64,000 nucleotides of DNA from Eublepharis macularius. Lineage: Eukaryota; Chordata; Lepidosauria; Squamata; Eublepharidae. The stretch spans positions 17,131,868 to 17,195,867 of the forward strand of contig NC_072791.1 of NCBI RefSeq assembly GCF_028583425.1, read 5' to 3'. Position 1 is the stretch's first letter. Each line of letters starts with the position of its first letter. Below are positions 44,478 through 54,771 of this stretch, one piece after another. Position numbers and translations under genes: made by a program. A model generated the notes under the pieces. It was not told the origin of the DNA. It searched no databases and was given only the letters and a program-made list of their open reading frames with translations.

Positions 44478-45336
44478 CTCATTTTGCAGCTTTGGGGGTC
44501 ACAAAAAGTTGATTGAGAAGAATGAAGTAGAGATCTGTAATCTTGTCGCCAGGAATTGATGGATCCAACCCACGAGGAAGAAAGTTTTTAGCCTCGTTCT
44601 AGGATCTTTGATGCACTAGTCTTCTTAATGCGAATAATTACATTTTGTGTATTATAGGGAAATGTTCAATCACTTGCTACAGACTGAACTGAGGCCTGCC
44701 AATTGTGTCCACCAAGATTCTATATTCTGTATATATGAGCAGTTATTGTTATTGTGATCTGCACAGATTCTGCACACTTACACCATATTCAGAGTACCAA
44801 AATATTTGAAATAAGTTTGCAAGCTTGTGTGCGCTGCTTGCAAACCTGCTTGCTAACAAGGATGTATGGACATTCCCTATTTCATACCACAAGTTGCTGT
44901 AGACAGCCTTTTTGTTTTCTCCGTTGTCGATCCAGGTATTCCTGATTTGTTTCTTCCATGACATTTTCATGCCCGATTTACACCATTTGTACTCAACAGA
45001 TGCAAAAACAGGTGGCATTTCTAACGGCAGCAATTCTACACAGTTTTGTTAGTATGGCTGGTACAGTTTTGTCCCAAGTGGAACCAACCCATTTCAAAAA
45101 TTGTGGCCACAAGATTCGGTTGCTTCCTGCTTGCCAAAGACGGACATGGATGGCTACCCTCCTACCTTTTTACATCCTTTCTGAATTTCTAATCCAAATC
45201 AAGGACAAACAGCACTTTGTCAGAGAACATGATTTTGATACGAGGAGGAGACAAAGAGAGGAAATTGGAAAGTTAGTTAGGGAGCGAAGAAGCTTTGTCG
45301 TACTGTAGTCCAATGTACCCATTTCTCTGAAAGGCT

Positions 45337-45712
45337 GAGAGCTAAACTACAAGAGATGAATTACCCGAGGACAAGTGCGTGAAGGGAGTTGCAATCTTAG
45401 CTGGGAAGCTGAGTTTTAAAAGAGATCGGAAGGCTTTGTCAATTTCCCTCTCTACAGAACCAGGGAGATTGCTGCTCAGAGGATTTGTTAATTTCCTCTT
45501 CACCTCCAGAGGGTTCTGTCAGTTTCACCTCCCCTTCTAGGAGGCAAAGAGGAAATAAACAAACCCTCTGAGCAGGGATGTCCCTGGCTCTGTAGAGAGG
45601 GGAAATTGACAAAGCCTTCTGGTCTCTTTTAAAACTCAGCTTCCTGGCTAACATTTCGACTCCCTTCACATGCTCCTCCTCGTGTAACTCGTCTCTTGTA
45701 GCTGAGCTTTGA
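45337..45712. mobile_element. Inverted-repeat (MITE-like) element
   Basis: Long arms face each other: CTAAACTACAAGAGATGAA with GTAACTCGTCTCTTGTAGC outside, and GCTGAGTTTTAAAAGAGATC with CTCTTTTAAAACTCAGC inside. The centre is CACCTCCAGAGGGTTCTGTC. There is no coding capacity or clear target duplication. Confidence 0.72.
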
Positions 45713-45984
45713 GTTGAGACAGTAATTGCACTGCAAGTTTAATGAGGAAGACATGGTGCTGATTGGCTGCTCCCTTGTGATGTCACCAAGGAACCACCCA
45801 CTCTCCTCACTCTCTGGGGCAGATCTCCATTTTAAAAAAAGTTTCCTTTAAAAAATGAAGGCGGCAACTAGCCAAAGACATTAAAGTCTCAATGTTCACG
45901 TAGAGCACTTTTTAAAAAAATTAAGAAGCTGGCTACTTATGACTGCAAGAATGGAGGGGACAAGAGTTGTATTTTAGCTGGTGT

Positions 45985-46432
45985 GGTTTTCAGGTATACA
46001 AAGGAAGTACATCAGGAAGAAATTCCTGACAGTTAGAGCGGTTCCCTCAGTGGAGAAGGCCTCCTCGGGAGGGGGTGGGCTCTCCTTCTTTGGAGGTTTT
46101 TTAAGCAGAGGCTAAATGGCCACCTGACAGCAATGCTGATTCTGTGAACCTGGGCAGATCGTGAGAGGGAGGGCAGGAAGGGTTGCATCAGTGCTTAGTT
46201 CTCGTGGCCCCTTCTTACATGCCCAGGGTAAGGCCGATCGCCACCTTGGGGTCAGGTAGCAATTTCCCCAGGGATCCTGACAGTGTTTTGCCATCTTCTG
46301 GACATGGAGCAGGGGAGTCAGTGGAGGTGTGTGTGTGTGGGGGGGGGTAGTTGTGAATTTCCTGCATTGTGCAGGGGGTTCGACTAGATGACCCTGGAGG
46401 ACTCTTCCAACCCTATGATTCTATGGCCCTTT
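45985..46432 (+). mobile_element. CR1 LINE 3' end
   Basis: It reads AGGAAGAAATTCCTGACAG, TTTGGAGGTTTTTTAAGCAG and GTTCGACTAGATGACCCTGG, and ends CCTATGATTCTATGGCC, the CR1 3' terminus in sense orientation. No coding sequence remains. Confidence 0.82.
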
Positions 46433-46546
46433 GCAGTGTGAAGCCAAGAGGAAGCCATACAGTGAAAAAACAGTGAAAGTACCCTTTTCACAGAATGCCT
46501 GTCTTCAGCCATAGCTTATAATCAGCACCTTGAAACTGAGTGGAGC

Positions 46547-46761
46547 TAGGGTTGCCAGCTCTGGGTTGGGAACTTCTTGGATATTTGGGAGTGGAGCCTC
46601 AGGAGAGTGGGGGCTGGGGGGGACACCTCAGCAGGGTGTAATGCCATAGAGGCCACCCTCCCAAGCAGCTGCTATCTCTGGGCCACCTGATCTCTTTCAT
46701 CTGGAGATCAGTAGGAATTCCATAAAAGCTCCAGAGCCCACCTGGAGGTTGGCAACCCTAG
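46547..46761 (+). repeat. GTTGCCAAC-family repeat, complete
   Basis: It runs from TAGGGTTGCCAGCTCTGGG to CCTGGAGGTTGGCAACCCTA, with matching inverted ends. Confidence 0.72.
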
Positions 46762-47934
46762 TGGAATGCAGGCATGATGATGTAAAGCCAGCAAGTAAGT
46801 GTGTGTGCGCGCACGTGCACATGCGCTCTGTATTTCTGTTCCTCTTATGATTCCCAAAGGAGCAGCTTGTAAAAACTGCCGCTGTTGGGAATCCATCCTT
46901 TAATGTCTCTCTCCTTGGCTGGAACTCCTACACCATTAAGCACTGCATCAAAGGGAACCGCTTGCCATTAGAAACAAATGGTGCTCGGCACATGCTCAGA
47001 AGGCGGCCTTGGGGTAGCAGAGGAAAACCCTTCCATTCTTGTAGGAACAAAGCACTCTGCTTAAACTTAATTCGATCTGGACATTTTTAAAAATAAAACT
47101 TGAGGACCCCCCCCCTAATAGGATGAGAAAGCTCTGTGAATCTCCCCTCCCCATTTTTACAATGGGAGGGTGGATTTCTCCCCCCACTCCCCCTGCAACA
47201 CTGTAAAGGACACAAGAAGAGCCAGCTGTTCAGGTGAGTGAAGAACATCTGGAGCCTAAGGGACAGGAGTCATGCGCATGGGAAAGGTGGGTAAATGCCC
47301 CAAACACCCCCAAAAAACAATACCAGCAGAGTCGGGCGCGTAAGGTGGCCAGGAAGGAGAGACGCTGAGCGGCCAGCGGGGCTTTGGTGAGCAGCTTGGC
47401 CACCTGGCCTCCATTTAGCAGCTGCTGTGTGTCAGCTGACAAGGGGGGGGGGCTGCAGCTGCATTCTGGCCCCTGAATAGCAAAGGAGTGGTGTGCCGGC
47501 TGGCGGCTGAGGAGTTAGGCAGGGTTTCTGAAAGGGAGAGGGGGGGGCGTGCTTTGTGAAAGGGTTCTCGGCCCAGCAGGAAGGCTGCAGCCCATTGAGT
47601 TCTTGGTTATTTGTTCCCCAGGAGCCTCTTGAATGGAACAACGAATGAAAGGGTTAAGGGGAGGGGGGGAAGGGGACAGGGGTAGGTTTTCAGGGATGAA
47701 AAGAGCAGGAAGAGAAAGGGAGGGAGGGAGAGAATGCTTTGCATGGACAGTTGAGCATGACTGCATAGATGTTCAGGTAGTTGCTGTGGACCACATTTTA
47801 ACTCTGATCTCCCCCGCTTGCAAGAGGTGGCTATGCTGCATTATTGCTGGAGGGACGTGGACACAGCTTTTCAATGGGACGTTGATAATGCTCTACCACG
47901 TTGATTTAGCAATAAGTCACAGTCGTCATTGTCA

Positions 47935-48090
47935 TCTCTGAGTCTAGGGGCACCTTAGAGACCAACAAGACTTTCCCAGTGCAGGCTTCCCAGAGTCAGG
48001 GGTCCCTCCTTTAGACACCACACCCTGAAAATCTTGTTGGTCTCTAAGGTGCCACTGGACTGAAATCCTGCTGTTCTACTGCAGACCAAC
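47935..48090. mobile_element. Diverged palindromic-family element
   Basis: GAGTCTAGGGGCACCTTAGAG and CTAAGGTGCCACTGGACTG face each other, followed by GTTCTACTGCAGACCAACTA. No ribozyme core remains. Confidence 0.6.
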
Positions 48091-48304
48091 TAGGGTTGCA
48101 AGGTCCAGGTTGGGAAATAAGTGGAGATTTGCGGGGTAGAGACTAGAGAGGGCGGGGTTTGGGGAGGGGCCTCAGAACGGTATAATGCCATACAGTCCAC
48201 CCTCCAAAGCAGCCGTTTTCTCCAGGGGAACTGATCTCTATGGCCTGGAGATCAGTTGTAATTCTGGGTGATCTCCAGCCACCACCTGGAGGCTGGCAAC
48301 CCTA
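48091..48304 (+). repeat. GTTGCCAAC-family repeat, complete
   Basis: It runs from TAGGGTTGCAAGGTCCAGGT to CTGGAGGCTGGCAACCCTA. The inner part reads GGTATAATGCCATACAGTCC and TCCAGGGGAACTGATCTCTA. Confidence 0.72.
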
Positions 48305-48408
48305 AGACAAACTCACCTAAAATAATGATCTCCATATCTAATAGAAAACCTGGTAACATGCCAATTGTGAAAGCGTTCAATCCTGAGAATTTAGAGAGTC
48401 CTGGATAT

Positions 48409-48440
<32 letters not shown>
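48409..48440. repeat. (TG)n(AG)n microsatellite
   Basis: TGTGTGTGTGTGTGTG joined to AGAGAGAGAG. Confidence 0.92.
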
Positions 48441-48984
48441 TGAATTTCCAGTTTATTCCTCAACCTCTAATTCCTCATGGGTTCCCAGCTTGTAATAATC
48501 ATAACCTCGATTGTGCCTCCTGTTCGTGCAGCAGTTTGACTTATTGCTGCTGATAATTTCTATAGCACCTTCAGTAAGCAGTACAATATGCAACTCTTAT
48601 TTTATCATCCCCTGGCAACGTGAGAAGCGGTCCATTTATTACTCCGTTAACAATCAGAAAGCTGCTGCCTGGGGGAGAATCTGGGATTTAAATCCTAGTT
48701 GGTACAGCCTGGGTAAACAGTCAACCCCCCCCTTCTCTCAAATCTAGGATTAATAAAGTTTTTTTCCATAGAAGATAACTTTTATAGATAGGCTTGAGGT
48801 GCTAACAATTTTTAAAAACACACACAAAACTAGGCTCTGAAAACTGAACGAGTTTCATGCACGAGGCTTAAAGCGGTTCGTGCTTCAGCGGGTTTGTTTT
48901 CTGAGCATAAAATGGTCCTTGGCAAGAATGCTCATTTGCACCACAAATGGCCTCAAATTGCACAGCAAACGGCTTCAAGATAGT

Positions 48985-49175
48985 TTCAGGTGTGTAGCTG
49001 TGTTGCAACAGAAGAGGAAGAGCTGAGGCCAGTAGCTCCTTAAAGACCAATGAGATTTCCCAGGGTATGAGCTTTCAAGAGTCAAACTACCTTTGTCAGA
49101 CACAATCCCATTTCTATTTGTAGCTAACCAAAGGAGCTTGGCTCTCAAATGCTTATACCCTGGAAAATCTCATTT
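48985..49175. mobile_element. Diverged palindromic-family element
   Basis: The left arm contains GGTATGAGCTTTCAAGAGTC. Its complement keeps GAAA and AGCU, but the catalytic segment reads CUGACAA in place of CUGANGA. The right arm is weakly recognisable. Confidence 0.6.
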
Positions 49176-49310
49176 TGGGCTTCTGGGCTCAAAGGTTGCC
49201 TAAAGAGACTCAGACTGCTAAGAGGTAAAAAGCGACCCACAGTCTGGATTTTGAGAAACGGGATCCTAAGTGAAATACAGCAGCATGTCCCCAAGGTTGC
49301 ATTTACATGA

Positions 49311-49520
49311 CAGTGTGGTCTAGTGGTTAGTGCCAGACTAGGATCTGAGTAAGCCACTCAACCAGGGAAGCTTGGACCAGTTGCACAGGCTCAGGCTAAC
49401 CTACTAACAGGGTTGTTGTGAGCACAAGACGAAGGAGGGAGGAGAGGTGAAAGATGTAAACTGCCTTGAGTCCCCCATTGTGTAGAAAGGCGAGGTATAA
49501 ATGAAGGAAATAAATAAATC
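49311..49520 (+). mobile_element. tRNA-derived SINE, second family
   Basis: The head GTGGTCTAGTGGTTAGTGCC, body AACAGGGTTGTTGTGAGC and tail GGCGAGGTATAAATGAAGG appear in order. The middle is shortened. Confidence 0.72.
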
Positions 49521-49964
49521 CAGAGGGCTGCTGTTGATGTTTTAATCGTCGCCAAGAACAGCGCCTGGCTGTACTGGTTTCTGGTCATATAACGAGGAAT
49601 CACATGCATTTCTCAGTGAAATAAGTCTGGTAGTCAAATTTACCTTGTTCAACACAAGCGGACTGTGAGCTCACGAGGGACGTGTTTGGATTTCACTGAG
49701 CAACTCGCAGGGCAGCCAAACAAGTTTGCAGCTGCTTATAGTGGACTCAGCAGCTGATCAGTGGATGAGCTGGGAGACAGGTTCTCCCCCCCCCCCCCCC
49801 CGCAAAAAAACCTACATGGTGAAGTTGCAAAGGAAGAGGAAAAAGAACTGGGGGGAAGAAAGAGCACTACCCAGCTGGGCCATGACGTACACAATGCATT
49901 TAAGCGCACACTTCTTTCCCCCGCTCTCAATTGTGCAACGATTTTAATGTCTCCATTGCAAAAG

Positions 49965-50155
49965 ATCAAGATGGGTATCCGTGTTAGTCTGTCTGCAGCA
50001 GTAGAAAGGAGCAAGAGTCCAGTAGCACCTATGAGATGAACAAAATTTGTGGTAGAGTATGAGCTTTTGTGAGACACGGCTCACTTCTTCAGAAAGCTCA
50101 TACCCTACCACAATTTTTGTTCCTGTTATCGGCGCTACTGGACTCTTGCTCTTTC
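49965..50155. mobile_element. Palindromic PLE-related element with 12-bp target duplication
   Basis: CCATTGCAAAAG (49953-49964) and CCACTGCAAAAG (50156-50167) flank it. The minus-strand arm has CUGAAGA and AGCU but AAAA in place of GAAA. The right arm is shortened. Confidence 0.75.
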
Positions 50156-50769
50156 CCACTGCAAAAGGGAGACAAGAAAGATCTCCTTTCTCTCTTTTTT
50201 CTCTGCAGCTCAAATCAACAATTTTAGGTGGTGAAAAGGGAAATCAGGTGGGCTTTTGCTCGTCACACTAAATCTGCAGCATCTCTAGTTTCAAGGCTGA
50301 TTAAAAGAACCCAACCAGTTTGCTGGTATAGGCCACAATTTCCCCACCAGGAGATCAGAAGTTCACTCTCAGCTGATCTCTCATCAGATGAGAATCGCTT
50401 CAGATGGCTGCAAGTTGCCTGTCTCTCTGAATATGCACACAGGTTTCAAACAGCCCATCCATTAACAGGCTGCCTGATCACCACCAATGAATGGCAGGTG
50501 AGCCCAACTGGCAGATGTTCAAGCATCCCCTAGGCTCCCAGGGGCTCCTCCTATGTCCTCAGGCTGAGGTGTCCCACATTACTTACTACCTGATCCTTCT
50601 AACGAGAGATGCTGAGAACTGAACTTGGTACCTTCTGCATGCAAAGCAGATGCTTTGCTGCTGAGCCACAGCCCTACCCATTACTGGAATAGCACTGAAT
50701 GAAGGTTTTTTCCTCTCTCCTGCCTCTAAAGGATGGGCTGGGCTGTGTGCAGTGTGGAAAAAGGAGTTG

Positions 50770-50905
50770 CTAGTTTCAGGTCGGTATCACTGTTGAACTG
50801 TAGTAGAAGAGCAAGATTTGGGTCCAGTGGCATCTTACACACCATCTAGATTTCCAGGGGATGAGCTTCCGAGAGTCAGAGCGCCCTTTGTCAGTATCTT
50901 GCTCA
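50770..50905. mobile_element. Diverged palindromic-family fragment
   Basis: It carries GGTCCAGTGGCATCTTACAC and GGGGATGAGCTTCCGAGAGTC, matching the left arm of the family only. Confidence 0.55.
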
Positions 50906-52344
50906 ACAGCTGCTAGTTTTACACCCCTACATATCTCCGCTACATCTTTGGCTGCTCACGAAAAGCAAGTCCCACTGGACTAAATGAAACGTCTTCTGCG
51001 TACGCCTGCCTGTTTTTAATCTCGGATGTTCCAACACTGGAGTATTTTGTTGGCCTAATAATAGCAACCGGCGGCACAATGTGAATCAAGCATCCTACGA
51101 CTTGTCCAAAATGGAGCATAGTCCGCAGGCCCACACCAGGCTGCAAAACCATCCCAGCTCTGAGAGCATCTCTGACTGCAGTCTTGACTCGCTAGATGTT
51201 TGCTGGGAGTCTGCCAATAGATTGCTTCCTATACAGTGCGTTATTTCACATGGCAAGGTTTGGCTCCCCAGAAAACCACAGCGTAGGTGTTTCCCCCAAA
51301 GTGACAACTGCATTAACTCTTATAGCCCTGTGCAATTTTTCCCCAATAAAAGATACAGAGATTTTTGTGGGTTCCACTGTTTCTCTTAGGATAATGGGCC
51401 AATGCAGAGAAAAATACATCTCTGGTCAGTTTCACTATCATTTAGAATGGTAGACTTCCACCATTGGCAGGCTTTTGGAACACAAACATTATTTCTCACT
51501 TATCAGTTCTTGAGTTGGAGGGGGACTGTATCACTGCAGTACTTTCCTCCTTGGGACTGCAGAGGTTGCAATACTTTGCATGCTTACTTAGAAGTAAGCC
51601 TGAACGGAACTTAATCTGAGTAAATACACGTAAGTTTTGGACGCATAAACAAAAAGCAAAGATGTGCGAACCAGAATATCTAAAACAGAGTCTGGGACCA
51701 AATTGTTTTGTTATTCATTTGAAATATTGTTGTTAATGTCTTTAAACCACTCCTCAGACCTTGATCCAACTGGATAGTAAGTGCAAAATGAAACCTCTTT
51801 ATTTCCACCTGGATTAAGTTCCGATTAATTAGGCTGCAACATTTCAACTGGAGGAGAATTTGCAAACAGGGCTTGAAGGTTTTCTGCTGACCTGCTTTCC
51901 TTCTAGGATTCTAGCTTTTAAAGACACTTCTTTGGGAGTAAGCCTTCTCAAATACAGTGCGGCTCTCCCCTACCCAAGAAATTATATTTTATTCAAACAG
52001 GTTAGCTGTTAGGAAAAAAAAATATTGCTTTTGTTTGATAGAATGCTGAATGCCATGAAAAGTTTCACCTGCCCATTTCCACGTATTAGACCTCTATTAA
52101 AGGGACAGAACGTTTTTCTTCCAGGCCAACACTAGCTGCATGTGGTCATTTTGCTGCTTTGAAGCATAAACCGTCGTTTCAAGAGCAGAACCGTTGCTTT
52201 GAGGTTTGGATAGGGCTGCAGACTGGACCTGAGAATAAGCTCTCCTGAAATCAGCATACATTCATAGGAGCACATTACAAGTCAGTAGGATTTTTATTGA
52301 CCATGCCACAGTGGAGTGGCATGGACTCCATCACATTACATCCA
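50906..52344. other. Unrecognised, repeat-poor DNA upstream of JAG2
   Basis: About 1.4 kb without recognised repeats, ending 1.6 kb before the JAG2 start codon. It is a candidate place for promoter-proximal regulatory elements, on position only. Confidence 0.45.
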
Positions 52345-52595
52345 TGCGGAGCGCCCTCCCCAAATTCCACCTGACTCCGGCTCCATTTCCAAATCTTCAG
52401 GAGTTTCCCAAGAATACCCAAACCTGGAGTCAGCAACCTGGTGCCTGGAGAGGGTGTGCTTTGGGGAGGGTATAATGCCACACAGCCCACCCCCCAAAGC
52501 AGATTTTTTCCCCATGAGAACTGATCTCCGTGGCCTACGGACAACTTGTAATTCTAGGAGATCTCCAGTCACCTTCTGGATCTGGCAACTCTTAA
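52345..52595 (+). repeat. GTTGCCAAC-family repeats leading into the minisatellite
   Basis: A reversed piece (52345-52420) is followed by a forward piece (GGTGCCTGGAGAGGGTGTGC, GGGTATAATGCCACACAGCC). It ends TCTGGCAACT right before the first minisatellite unit. Confidence 0.65.
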
Positions 52596-52597
52596 CT

Positions 52598-53366
52598 CTT
52601 TGGTAGTTTTATTTTTAAGACTGATGGCAGATCAATCACTCCGCCCCTCCCCCCAAATCTCCAGGAATTTCTCAACCTGGAGCTGCAAATTGACCCCAAG
52701 TCTTTGATCGTTTTGCTTTTGAGACTGACGAAGAACCCCTCTGCGCTCCTAACTCCAAATCCCCAGGCATTTCCCAGCCTGCAGTTGGCAACCTGAATCC
52801 ATGTCTTTACTAGCTTTGCTTTTAAAGTTGATGAAGGTTTTAGGGGGGAGGCCATGTTGGTCTGCAGTAGAACAGCAGGATTTGAGTCCAGGGGCACCAC
52901 AGAGACCATCAAGACTTCCAAGGTGTAAGGTTTCCAGAGGTCAGAGTCCCTTTCTTCAGACATCCATGTCTTGGGTAGTTTTGCTTTTAAAACTGATGAA
53001 AGATCACTCCACCCAAACCCCCATCTCCAGGAATTTCCCAACCTGGAGCTGGCACCCTGAACCCATCTTTGGTAGTTTTGCTTTTAAGGTTGATTAAGGA
53101 TCACTCCATCTCCACCCCAAACTCCAGAAATTTCCCACCCTGGCGCTGGCAATCTGAACCCACATCTCTGGTTATTTTCCTTTTTAACACTGAAGAAGAA
53201 TCATCCCTCCTTCCCCTCCACTCCGAATCTCCAGGAATTTCCCACCCCGGAGCTGGCAACCAAACACCACGCCTCTAGCCATTTTGCTTTTGACATCGAA
53301 GAATCCCTCCTCCCCCCTCCCCTCCAAACCTCCAGGAATCCCCCACCCTGGAGTTGGCATCTCGGG
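52598..53366 (+). repeat. Minisatellite of ~100-bp units abutting the JAG2 promoter
   Basis: Seven related units start at about 52598, 52702, 52805, 52970, 53067, 53166 and 53273, a spacing of 97-107 bp apart from one interrupted unit. Each begins CTTTGGTAGTTTTGCTTTTAA or a variant, then a GATCACTCC-like stretch, then CCAAATCTCCAGGAATTTCC and a CTGGAGCTGGCAACC tail. The tail resembles the nearby GTTGCCAAC repeat family, so the array probably grew from one copy. The third unit is broken by a short insertion at about 52835-52965. Confidence 0.85.
52835..52965 (+). mobile_element. Decayed palindromic-family fragment inserted in the minisatellite
   Basis: This segment carries the family words GGCCATGTTGGTCTGCAGTA, GATTTGAGTCCAGGGGCACC and GAGACCATCAAGACTTCC. 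They match the left arm of the hammerhead-bearing palindromic elements elsewhere in the window. It interrupts the third minisatellite unit. No intact ribozyme core is present. Confidence 0.65.
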
Positions 53367-54250
53367 AGGGACGCGCCTTACGGGGCAGCCGTGCCCAGGC
53401 GCCACAGGTGGCTCGCGCGCGCAGGCAGGCAGGCGTCCGGGCGTGCGCAAAGGCGGCGCCCGCTCCCGCTGCGCATTGGCCCTGGCTGGCTGGCAGCCGG
53501 GCCAGCCCTTTAAGGAGCCGCGCGTGGCCACACCCGCCCTGGGCCGCCGCGCCGGGCCCTTCCCCTTCATTAATATGAAGGCAGCGGCGCTGCTGACTAA
53601 TGGGTAATGAAGCTGTCACTCCGGCACCTACTTGTTGGGTGTTCGCGCAGCCGAGCGGCGAGCGGAGTTGCAACGGGGCGCTGGTGCTGCTGCTGCTGCT
53701 GCGGTGGCGGCTGCTGCTACGACTGAGCCCTCGGCGGCGGGCGGATCGAGGCTGACGGCGCTGCCCGCTCCGGCCCGCGGCTGCTGCGGAGCGCAAGGGC
53801 TGGCCCGCGGTGCAAGGCAAGGGCGGCCAGCCGGTGCCCGCCGCACCGCCGCCGATGCGAGTCCCCCTCCTGGCCGCGGCCGGTCGATGGCTCGTCGAGT
53901 GCTCGCCTGTCTTCTCTGAGCCGGCGGCGGCGGCGTTCAGCGGGGAGCAGCAGGCATGCCGGATCGTGGCGGGCGGCCCCGGGCTCTCCTCGCCGCGGCG
54001 CTTCGGCTGGGGCTGCTCCTAACTTCGTGGGCGCAGGTAAGAAAGCGGAGCGAAGAAGGGAGAAAAATTACCACCTTTTTTGTTTTGTTTTGCAGCCTTT
54101 GCCATCGTTTGCAAAAGGCCGAGCGGGAAGGGGCAAGCGGGCTTCTTGCAAACGCGTGCCGAGCCTTGCGCCCAGCCGGGTGGGGGCTGGGAGGACCTTG
54201 CATTGCTCGTAACCCCCCCCCCCCGAAGAAGTTAAAAGGCTCGGCTTTCC
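53350..54250 (+). promoter_or_regulatory. JAG2: CpG-rich promoter and 5' UTR region of JAG2
   Basis: The sequence changes abruptly from AT-rich repeat DNA to very GC- and CpG-rich DNA about 600 bp before the start codon and stays so into intron 1. Visible promoter-like words are an inverted CCAAT box (ATTGGC near 53476), a CACCC box (CCACACCC near 53528) and an A/T-rich island (TTCATTAATATGAAGG near 53566). The transcription start cannot be set from sequence alone. If it lies upstream of 53854, the 5' UTR carries two upstream ATGs: 53887 opens a 10-codon frame closed at 53919, and 53854 opens a frame that runs past the JAG2 start and stops at 54022. Confidence 0.7.
53956..54036 (+). CDS. JAG2: JAG2 exon 1 (start codon and signal peptide)
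   Basis: This is the first coding exon of a Jagged-type Notch ligand, a single-pass membrane protein that activates Notch receptors on neighbouring cells. It encodes 27 residues: an arginine-rich start (MPDRGGRPR), a hydrophobic core (ALLAAALRLGLLL) and a polar end (TSWAQ), which is a classic secretion signal. The exon ends on a codon boundary at GCGCAG, followed by the consensus donor GTAAGA at 54037. I recall Jagged exon 1 as also 27 codons in phase 0, which supports the start. The start ATG has a purine (G) at -3. Upstream ATGs at 53854 and 53887 lie out of frame. The first exon alone would be unassignable; the identity comes from exon 2. Confidence 0.88.
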
Positions 54251-54771
54251 TGGAGGGGGGAACAGCAAAGCAGCTGGCTAAGGCGCTTCTAATTGTGTAG
54301 CTCCAGCCTCCCCCCCCCTCAGCTTTTGCTTCCAAACGTTGGAAGGACAAGGGCAAACTTGCATTGCACGTTGTGTACCGCTTGCTCCCCCCGTCAACAT
54401 ATTATATTGCTTTAGAACCGTTTGCATCGCTATTGCAATTTCCCCCGCTCTTTGCTCTTCCCTCCCGGGGGAGTTTTAAGTGCTTTTATATTTTATTTCA
54501 TAGCTGCAAATGGAGTTCTCATCTGCCCCCCCCTTTTTGCACCACTTTAAAGCCTTTCCTGTTGCCACTCTCTGTAATTGCAGCACTTTCTTTTTGCTAC
54601 GGCACGATCCTTAATAGCACGTCTGGAACGGTTGTGCCGGAGGAAACTCGACAGTCAGCTTGGCTTGGGTTGCTTGTAAATTTCCCCCCGGCCGCTCCGG
54701 CCACCCTTCCTGGCGTGTAGCGAGGCTGCCTCTCCCTTCTGATTTTTTTTTTTTTGCAATTTTATTTTTAG
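54037..54771 (+). other. JAG2: JAG2 intron 1
   Basis: A 735-bp GT-AG intron starting GTAAGA and ending in a T-rich tract plus TTTTTAG. It separates the signal-peptide exon from the MNNL exon. The first part is still CpG-rich. I see no inserted transposable element in it, in contrast to intron 2. Confidence 0.85.

Noticed and set aside
44749..45308. Overlapping frames on both strands near 45 kb
   Set aside because: Neither shows a family motif, splice context or codon pattern. I cannot assign either.
52598..53366. Regular spacing that might suggest a CRISPR array
   Set aside because: The units are adjacent tandem repeats with no unique spacers, and the host is a vertebrate.
53275..53919. Long alanine- and arginine-rich frames on both strands before JAG2
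   Set aside because: They lie in CpG-rich promoter DNA where stop codons are rare, and frames on both strands overlap. No protein-family signal.
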